DNA of 51,487 bases from contig WYEN01000063.1 of the NCBI GenBank assembly GCA_009903825.1, forward strand, positions 1-51,487. Reading direction: 5' to 3'. The notes beneath the pieces were generated by a model. The model was given only the letters and a program-made list of their open reading frames with translations. It was not told the DNA's origin and did not search any database. Every line of letters begins with the position of its first letter. Within the stretch, counting starts at the first letter, position 1. The DNA comes from Desulfurococcales archaeon. Its GTDB lineage: Archaea; Thermoproteota; Thermoprotei_A; Sulfolobales; AG1. Of this stretch, positions 45,862-51,487 are shown in pieces. Made by a program: the position numbers and the translations under genes.

Positions 45862-47448
45862 GTGGATGAGATTTTCGAGATTAAAGATAAAGATCTTATG
45901 GGAAGAATAGGTTTATTACACACTAGATCTATGAAAATAGAGACTCCTCTTTTTTTCCCTGTGATTCATCCTATAAGAAATTTACGTGAAATATCTGTTG
46001 AAGATATTAAAAAGATAGGATTTAACACGCTTATAACAAATGCTTATCTCGTGAAAAAATTTTATGGAGAAAAAATTTTTGAGACAGGTCTTAAAAAGAT
46101 CCTTGGTTTCGAAGGAGTTTTAATGACAGACTCAGGAGCTTATCAAATTATGCAATATGGAGATATTGACGTAAGCAACAGAGAGATCGTGGAATATCAA
46201 GAGAAAATGGATCAAGATATTGCAGTGATCCTTGACATACCAACTAGATCTGATGTATCATATGAAGAAGCTGAGAGAAGTGTTGAAGAAACCTTCAAAA
46301 GAGCTTATGAAGTACTTGATATTATAAATAAATCTGAGAAGCTCTGGGTGCTACCGATTCAAGGAGGCGGATATAAAGATCTTGTTTATAAATCAGCTGT
46401 CAAGAGCCTTGAGCTGCCTGGATATAAGATATATGGAATAGGCAGTCCTGTTACATTTCTCGAAAATTATGAGTATGATAAGATTTTAGAAAACATATTC
46501 ATAGTTAAAAAGATTCTTCCCCCAGATAAACCTGTACATTTATTCGGCGCAGGACATCCAATGATCATTCCATTCATAGTTGCCTCAGGAGTCGACATGT
46601 TTGATTCAGCAAGCTATATTTTATATGCTAGAGAGAATAGATATGTGACTGAATATGGTACAGAGAGATTAGAAGATTTAGAATATTTCCCATGTTCATG
46701 TCCAGTATGTAGCAGATACACACCTAAAGAGCTTATGGAGATGAGTAGAGAAGAGAGAACAAGATTATTAGCAATACATAATTTATATATGATCTATAAA
46801 GAGCTTAAGAGAGTTAAGACAGCACTTAAAGAAGGCAGATTATGGGAGCTTTTAATAGAAAGATCACATTCTCATCCACGTCTGAGAAGCGTTATCAAGA
46901 TATTCATTAGAGAGAAAGATTTCATAGAGAAATATTCTCCGTTCTCCAAAGGTCGTAGAGGATTATTTATTACTGAGTACGAGTCTTTGTACAGACCTAA
47001 TATACAAAGATCGAAAAATAGAAACTTTGAGGTTCTTTCTTATAAAATTATTAAAAAGATATGTGAAGAAATAATATTTATCCCAGCAGATCTTAGATAT
47101 AAGCCTTTTTCATCTTCACCTGTTTTAAAAAATGTGTTTTCTCAAATAGATATTAGAAAGATCTCATGCACATATTATTACACACCTGTGCTAGGGATCT
47201 TGAGTATATCTATTGAAGAAGCATATCCTTATTCACAGACAGAGATAGCCAGAGAAGTAATAGAAGATCCTAGAGTGATCGAGGTTTTGAAAAAAGAGCT
47301 TGTTGAAGTTTTAGATAATCTGAGAAGAATCCGTGAAGACCTAAATATAGTGATGTATTTTGTTAAAGAGTTAGACTGGTCTCTTAAACTTTATGAAAAT
47401 CTCAGCAAAGATCTTGAGAAAATTAATATAAAAACAATAGTTCTGTAG
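45862..47448 (+). CDS. tgtA: Archaeosine-type tRNA-guanine transglycosylase, no PUA domain evident
   Basis: The 528-residue enzyme exchanges guanine for preQ0 at tRNA position 15. Seen: MTDSGAYQIMQYGD (catalytic Asp), LDIPTRSDVSYEEA, VLPIQGG, the second catalytic Asp in MFDSASYILYAR, and zinc site SCPVCSRYT...IHN. The C-terminal 160 residues are helical and rich in charged residues; they lack a recognisable PUA domain, present in the roughly 580-residue euryarchaeal enzyme. GTG start at 45862, 10 bp after the SmAP3 stop. Confidence 0.9.
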   Translation: MDEIFEIKDKDLMGRIGLLHTRSMKIETPLFFPVIHPIRNLREISVEDIKKIGFNTLITNAYLVKKFYGEKIFETGLKKILGFEGVLMTDSGAYQIMQYGDIDVSNREIVEYQEKMDQDIAVILDIPTRSDVSYEEAERSVEETFKRAYEVLDIINKSEKLWVLPIQGGGYKDLVYKSAVKSLELPGYKIYGIGSPVTFLENYEYDKILENIFIVKKILPPDKPVHLFGAGHPMIIPFIVASGVDMFDSASYILYARENRYVTEYGTERLEDLEYFPCSCPVCSRYTPKELMEMSREERTRLLAIHNLYMIYKELKRVKTALKEGRLWELLIERSHSHPRLRSVIKIFIREKDFIEKYSPFSKGRRGLFITEYESLYRPNIQRSKNRNFEVLSYKIIKKICEEIIFIPADLRYKPFSSSPVLKNVFSQIDIRKISCTYYYTPVLGILSISIEEAYPYSQTEIAREVIEDPRVIEVLKKELVEVLDNLRRIREDLNIVMYFVKELDWSLKLYENLSKDLEKINIKTIVL

Positions 47449-47511
47449 AGTGCAGATGTAGTCTATCTGGCCTATATATTTTTTATTAAGAAATGTTCTG
47501 AGGAGATTTGT

Positions 47512-48813
47512 ATGAACACGTCTAAAGAGAGAACACGTGATGAGATATTAGTTCTTGAGAATGGCAGGATCTTGGATGTTGAAAATGAGAGATTTATAGA
47601 GAGAGGAGTGATTATAGTCAGAGACAAATTAATTAGCGACATAGGATCTAGAGGAGAAGTTGAGATTCCTAAGAATGTTGAGACGATAGATCTTAAGGGA
47701 AACGTTGTTCTTCCAGGTCTTATAGACGCTCATATGCATTTGACAGGTATGAGAACAGGAGATCTTGTTAAAGAGCCTCTTCTAACTCCTTACGAGGTGT
47801 TTGTGGCCAGAGCTATAAAAGATCTTGAGGCATTATTAGATGCGGGATTCACGACGATTGGCGATGCGGGAAGCGTTATAGCGCTTAATCTCAAACAAGC
47901 TGTCGAAGAAGGCACTATAATTGGGCCGAGAATCATTGCCTCGGGATATCCTTTGTCTCAGACTTTTGGTCACGGAGACGAACATTATCTGCCTGTTGAA
48001 TGGGTTGATGCAAGAACTACGAAAAAGCTCACTCCAATGATGTCTTTATTATGTGATGGAGTAGATGAATGTAGAAAGGCGGCTAGATATGCTCTTAGAC
48101 AAGGAGCTGATTTTATAAAAGTGATGGCCACAGGCGGAGTTTTGTCTCAGAGAGACAGACCAGAGTATATACAGTTCTCTAAAGAAGAGTTGAGAGCTAT
48201 TGTAGAAGAAGCTGAACATGCCAATAGATTTGTACATGCTCATGCTCAGGGTTCTAAAGGTATTATACATGCTATAGAAGCAGGTGTTAAAGTGATTGCA
48301 CACGCTATATACATAGATGATGAGGGATGTGAACTTGCTAAACAAAGAAATGTTGTTGTTGTGCCTACGCTCTCAGTAGTAGAACATATTCTCAGATATG
48401 GCGAAAAAATTGGAATACCTCCCTGGGGTATTGAAAAATCTAAAGAAGTCTATGAAGAACATATTTCTAACATAAGAAGAGCATATAGAAGAGGAGTGAA
48501 ACTGGCCACTGGGACAGATTTCATGGGCGGAAGAGAGGCTTTTAGACATGGAGACAACGCACTAGAGATCAAGCTATTAATAGAGAAGATCGGTATGAGA
48601 CCTATAGATGCTTTGAAATCAGCAACTTTATATGCTGCTGAGGCTGTGGGATTAAGCAGTTTAACAGGCTCTCTAAGAAAAGATAAATATGCAGATCTTA
48701 TCGTTATTAAAGGAAATCCATTGGATGATCCAGATCTTTTGCTTAAGAGAGAAAATATTCTCATGATTATGAAAGAAGGAAGGATCTATAAGAACATCAT
48801 TGAAAAACATTGA
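47512..48813 (+). CDS. Amidohydrolase, imidazolonepropionase/prolidase-like
   Basis: The 433-residue metal hydrolase has PGLIDAHMHLTGM (two His ligands), the carboxylated Lys in ADFIKVMATGG, HAHAQG and VIAHAIYIDD for further His, and a late Asp in ATGTDFMGGREAF. This matches the amidohydrolase subgroup of Xaa-Pro/Xaa-Lys dipeptidases and imidazolonepropionase-like proteins. The substrate cannot be fixed. It is separate from TGT by 63 bp. Confidence 0.85.
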   Translation: MNTSKERTRDEILVLENGRILDVENERFIERGVIIVRDKLISDIGSRGEVEIPKNVETIDLKGNVVLPGLIDAHMHLTGMRTGDLVKEPLLTPYEVFVARAIKDLEALLDAGFTTIGDAGSVIALNLKQAVEEGTIIGPRIIASGYPLSQTFGHGDEHYLPVEWVDARTTKKLTPMMSLLCDGVDECRKAARYALRQGADFIKVMATGGVLSQRDRPEYIQFSKEELRAIVEEAEHANRFVHAHAQGSKGIIHAIEAGVKVIAHAIYIDDEGCELAKQRNVVVVPTLSVVEHILRYGEKIGIPPWGIEKSKEVYEEHISNIRRAYRRGVKLATGTDFMGGREAFRHGDNALEIKLLIEKIGMRPIDALKSATLYAAEAVGLSSLTGSLRKDKYADLIVIKGNPLDDPDLLLKRENILMIMKEGRIYKNIIEKH

Positions 48814-48882
48814 TTCTGCAAAAAGTTCAACGATAGATCGCTGTTTCTAAAAGAGTTCTCTCCAAAGATATGTTTCAAAAGT

Positions 48883-49467
48883 TTATATCATTGGTTTTCT
48901 ACTTGATCTTAAAATAAGCCTCTTGAGATATCTATATACTGTAGAATGCTCTCTACCTTCTATAAGTAATTGAATAGCCTCTTTGACAGCGTTAGCAGAC
49001 TCATAATCTCCTATGATCGCTATGTAGTTCTCGTAGACAGATATATAGCATCCGCTGATCTCCTCTAGATTTCTTCTTGCTCTTCCCTCTTCACCTATTA
49101 TTCTACCTTTAATTCTCTTCAGATGATTCTCGGGGAGTCTAAGCTGATCTTTTAAATCAATAACTAGAAGAACCTGATCTTCTCCTAAAACTCTCTCAGC
49201 TCTTTCAGGACTGAAGCCGTATCCTATTGCCTCTATATAATCTTTTGCTTTAAACAGATTATTCACTGGAGTATCTGATTTAGAAGGCTCTATAACAACA
49301 GATCCTAGGCTAGGGTCTATAGATATCTTTACATCAAGTCTCTGTTGAATTGTTTTTATAATCTCACCTTTATTACTTAATAAAATTCCGACTCTCTCAA
49401 CAGGGATCTTTGTATAAATCTTTGTGACACCTGGGATATATCTAGATCCTTGATCAATATTACTCAT
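48883..49467 (-). CDS. KH-domain rRNA-processing protein (Dim2/Pno1-like)
   Basis: The 194-residue protein has two KH domains: VGILLSNKGEIIKTIQQRLD (with N-K instead of the usual G-K/R in the GxxG loop) and HLKRIKGRIIGEEGRARRNLEE with canonical GEEG. The C-terminal GREHSTVYRYLKRLILRSS is the Dim2 signature. Dim2 binds the 3' end of pre-16S rRNA and works with Nob1. No nob1 is here. Confidence 0.88.
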   Translation of the reverse strand: MSNIDQGSRYIPGVTKIYTKIPVERVGILLSNKGEIIKTIQQRLDVKISIDPSLGSVVIEPSKSDTPVNNLFKAKDYIEAIGYGFSPERAERVLGEDQVLLVIDLKDQLRLPENHLKRIKGRIIGEEGRARRNLEEISGCYISVYENYIAIIGDYESANAVKEAIQLLIEGREHSTVYRYLKRLILRSSRKPMI

Positions 49468-49537
49468 ATGTTTTTCTGCTCCATGAGAAATTAAAAAACT
49501 CGTGAAATTTATTTTTTGTTATTAATAAATGAATTTG

Positions 49538-49586
49538 ATGATGAACTCGGGAGATATGATTGATGATTAAGGTCTTGAGTTCTGAT
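49538..49586 (+). ncRNA. Possible box C/D guide sRNA
   Basis: C box ATGATGA (49538-49544), guide ACTCGGGAGAT, D'-like ATGA, C'-like TTGATGA (49560-49566), guide TTAAGGTCTTGAGTT and D box CTGA (49582-49585). The length fits. D' and C' are directly adjacent, which is tight, and the 3' third overlaps the end of the sugar epimerase gene on the other strand. AT-rich sequence upstream (AAATTTATTTTTT) could be its promoter. Weaker than the candidate at 38129. Confidence 0.4.
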
Positions 49587-50520
49587 CTATATATGTCTTT
49601 CTCACATGATAATAAAGACTCGTGAGACCTTCATAAAGATCTTTACGTGGTTTAAATCTCAGCTTCTCACTGATTCTTGTGATATCTGCAACACTAAATC
49701 TTATATCTCCAGGTCTAGGTCTCGTGTATATAGGCTTAAGATCTTTTCTACCAGATATATCAATGATCATTTGAGCCAAATCTTTGATAGAGACGCCTGT
49801 TCCACTGCCTAAGTTGTATATTCCTGAGAAATCTTCTCTCTCCACAGCCATATACACAGCCTCTGCCACATCTTCTACATGAATAAAATCTCTTATGTTA
49901 AGACCGTCTCCATATATGATCGGCGGCAGACCCTTGATCACTCTGTCTATAAATATTGTTATGACGCCTGCATATGATCTGTTCTGACCTATGCCATAGA
50001 CATTAAAGAGACGAAATATAACATATCTATAGCCTCTACATATAGAGTTATAAACAATTGTCTTCTCTCCAAGAAGCTTACTGAGACCGTAAGGTGATAT
50101 AGGTCTCTTCTCATCATCTTCTTTCACAGGTATCTTCTCAGGCTCTCCATATACAGCTGCTGAGCTTAGATAAATTATCTTCTGTCTTTTATTCAGATGA
50201 TCTGTTATATTTTTAGTTGTATAATAGTTGTTATGAATATATGACCAAGGATCTTTCATAGATTCTTCGACATCTATGTATGCAGCTGCATGAACTATTA
50301 TATCAAAATTTTTCAATAGATCTTTGATTCTATCACTATATCTCAGATCTTCTCTCACAATATCTATATTGTTGAATTTTTTTAATCTATTAATTATATA
50401 ATCAGATGATCTTTCGAAATTGTCTAAGACTGTCACATGAAAACTTTTATCAGCTAGATATAAAGCTACATGTCCTCCTATGAAACCTGCTCCTCCAGTC
50501 ACAAGTATTTTCAATTTCAT
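49567..50520 (-). CDS. NAD-dependent sugar epimerase/dehydratase (UDP-glucose 4-epimerase-like)
   Basis: The 317-residue extended SDR has [20 protein letters not shown], the Ser-Tyr-Lys catalytic set as [16 protein letters not shown] and [14 protein letters not shown] (YxxxK), and [21 protein letters not shown]. Such enzymes act on UDP-glucose/galactose or related nucleotide sugars, feeding glycan synthesis for AglB. The start overlaps the end of S28e (4 nt), so it is in the S28e transcript. Confidence 0.88.
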   Translation of the reverse strand: MKLKILVTGGAGFIGGHVALYLADKSFHVTVLDNFERSSDYIINRLKKFNNIDIVREDLRYSDRIKDLLKNFDIIVHAAAYIDVEESMKDPWSYIHNNYYTTKNITDHLNKRQKIIYLSSAAVYGEPEKIPVKEDDEKRPISPYGLSKLLGEKTIVYNSICRGYRYVIFRLFNVYGIGQNRSYAGVITIFIDRVIKGLPPIIYGDGLNIRDFIHVEDVAEAVYMAVEREDFSGIYNLGSGTGVSIKDLAQMIIDISGRKDLKPIYTRPRPGDIRFSVADITRISEKLRFKPRKDLYEGLTSLYYHVRKTYIDQNSRP

Positions 50521-50756
50521 CTGCTTGCAGTAAGTTTTCTAGCTTCTCTCTCAGTCTCTCTCAGAATAACTATGTCTCCAATTCTCACTGGACCTTTAAC
50601 ATTTCTTGTTATAATTCTTCCTTTGTCTCTCCCCTCTAAAACTCTTACTCTAACCTGTGTTATCTCTCCAGTCACACCTGTTCTACCAATGATCTGAATG
50701 ACTTCTGCTGGAAAACCTATCTCCTCAACCACATTAAATTCTTTCTCTCCACTCAT
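50517..50756 (-). CDS. rps28e: Small ribosomal subunit protein eS28 (S28e)
   Basis: The 79-residue protein matches S28e: [39 protein letters not shown] and [16 protein letters not shown]. In many archaea S28e is followed by L24e and Ndk in one operon with L7Ae; here S28e is on the minus strand and L24e-Ndk on the plus strand, start to start. The epimerase gene follows directly. Confidence 0.95.
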   Translation of the reverse strand: MSGEKEFNVVEEIGFPAEVIQIIGRTGVTGEITQVRVRVLEGRDKGRIITRNVKGPVRIGDIVILRETEREARKLTASR

Positions 50757-50832
50757 GTCATATCCTATATCAAGTAGTTATTCACAACACTTATAAGTCT
50801 CTTTAAAGAGAATAGTTAGGATAAGAAAAAGT

Positions 50833-51039
50833 GTGATCTATATGGTGCTGATCAGAAGATGTAGCTACTGTGGGAATGAGATAACACCAGGCACAGGATT
50901 GATGTATGTGACTAATAAAGGAGAGATCTTCTGGTTCTGTTCATCAAAATGTTTTAAAAACTTTAAACTGGGGAGAGATCCTAGGAGATTGCCTTGGACT
51001 AAAGTATATATAAAAGGTGTGTCAGCTCAGAAGAAATAA
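50833..51039 (+). CDS. rpl24e: Large ribosomal subunit protein eL24 (L24e)
   Basis: The 68-residue protein has the L24e zinc finger RRCSYCGNEITPG...FWFCSSKCFKNF (four cysteines), then GRDPRRLPWTKVY. ATG at 50842 (MVLIRRCS) is a possible shorter start. Divergent from S28e by 76 bp and 20 bp before ndk. Confidence 0.94.
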   Translation: MIYMVLIRRCSYCGNEITPGTGLMYVTNKGEIFWFCSSKCFKNFKLGRDPRRLPWTKVYIKGVSAQKK

Positions 51040-51058
51040 TATTTAAGAGATGATCTAA

Positions 51059-51478
51059 ATGCCTCTTCAAAGAACTTTTGTGATGATAAAACCTGATGCT
51101 TATGAGAGAAGACTAATTGGAGAAATCATTTCAAGAATCGAGAGAAAGGGTCTGAGAATAATAGCTATGAAAATGATTAGAATGAGTAGAGAACAGGCAG
51201 AGAAACTATATGCAGTTCATAAAGAAAAACCTTTCTTCAAAGATCTTGTGGAGTTTGTGACAAGAGGACCTGTAGTTGTTATGGCTGTAGAAGGAGAGTC
51301 TGCTGTTGAGGTGATGAGAATCATGATAGGTCCTACAGATGGTAGAAAAGCTCCTCCTGGAACAATTAGAGGAGACTTCTCATTATCAATTCAAGAAAAC
51401 GTTATTCACGCATCAGACTCTCCTGAGACAGCAGAATATGAGCTCTCTATATTTTTTGATGAAAAAGATTACGTCTAA
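51059..51478 (+). CDS. ndk: Nucleoside diphosphate kinase
   Basis: The 139-residue enzyme has [20 protein letters not shown], the catalytic His region [21 protein letters not shown] and ALxG-like [16 protein letters not shown]. It moves phosphate between NTPs and NDPs. Length is standard. It follows L24e by 19 bp on the same strand and ends 9 bp before the window edge. Confidence 0.96.
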   Translation: MPLQRTFVMIKPDAYERRLIGEIISRIERKGLRIIAMKMIRMSREQAEKLYAVHKEKPFFKDLVEFVTRGPVVVMAVEGESAVEVMRIMIGPTDGRKAPPGTIRGDFSLSIQENVIHASDSPETAEYELSIFFDEKDYV

Positions 51479-51487
51479 AAGATCTTA

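Noticed and set aside
48049-48764. Two open frames on the minus strand inside the amidohydrolase
   Set aside because: Both are shadows of the plus-strand gene with its metal-binding motifs.

Overview
The window is a stretch of chromosome from a low-G+C (about one third by eye) hyperthermophilic crenarchaeote (Thermoproteota). Evidence: archaeal promoters (TTTATAAA/CTTATATA boxes), TFB with the Sulfolobus-type incomplete zinc ribbon, an Rpo8/RpoG-like RNA polymerase subunit, a CDC48/VAT ATPase, an SmAP3-type Sm protein, archaeal CoA enzymes (pantoate kinase and phosphopantothenate synthetase), AglB, a geranylgeranyl reductase, a split tRNA-splicing endonuclease subunit, a tRNA with a non-canonical intron, and CedA/CedA1-like DNA-import genes, a system known only from Crenarchaeota. 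The genus cannot be fixed from sequence alone; Desulfurococcales or Acidilobales relatives fit best.

Layout. 1-3.1 kb: tRNA-Gly, non-catalytic endonuclease subunit, methyltransferase, class II aldolase, TrmJ and a small partner. 3.3-7 kb: orphan ABC permease, SagB-type flavin oxidoreductase with a small membrane partner, DUF401 permease. 7-16 kb: geranylgeranyl reductase, radical SAM protein, cytoplasmic BtuF-like protein, then a minus-strand run (phosphopantothenate synthetase, DUF61, COG1395 regulator, THEP1, Trm1) divergent from pantoate kinase. 16-25.4 kb: AglB, TiaS, stand-alone Lrp ligand domain, cedA/cedA1-like genes, hexapeptide acyltransferase, UMP kinase, large secreted protein. 25.4-33.7 kb: HD hydrolase, TatD-like hydrolase, TrmO, solitary Cas4-like nuclease, Dph2, IlvE, NadE, JAMM-motif protein, DUF106-like membrane protein, TFB. 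33.8-36.9 kb: accessory island with a frameshifted tnpB, its omega-RNA region and IS605-type ends, a vapBC pair, a GC-rich structured RNA candidate and decayed coding sequence, ending at an intron-bearing tRNA-Glu. 37-41 kb: RHH protein, phosphoribosyltransferase, C/D box sRNA candidate, two-subunit sarcosine-oxidase-like dehydrogenase. 41-51.5 kb: archease, Rpo8, CDC48, SmAP3, TGT, amidohydrolase, Dim2-like KH protein, sugar epimerase, S28e, L24e, Ndk.

The functional theme is RNA maturation. Splicing (endonuclease subunit, archease), tRNA modification (TrmJ, Trm1, TiaS, TrmO, TGT), guide RNAs and ribosome biogenesis (Dim2, S28e, L24e) all appear, alongside two tRNAs, one of which needs the splicing machinery. 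The most distinctive signals are: the 19-nt intron in the variable loop of tRNA-Glu; the structured RNA antisense to the vapC end; the tnpB start buried in a nested palindrome; the CedA/CedA1 pair with shared pilin-like hairpins; and a marked excess of the tetramer GATC that extends to codon choice.
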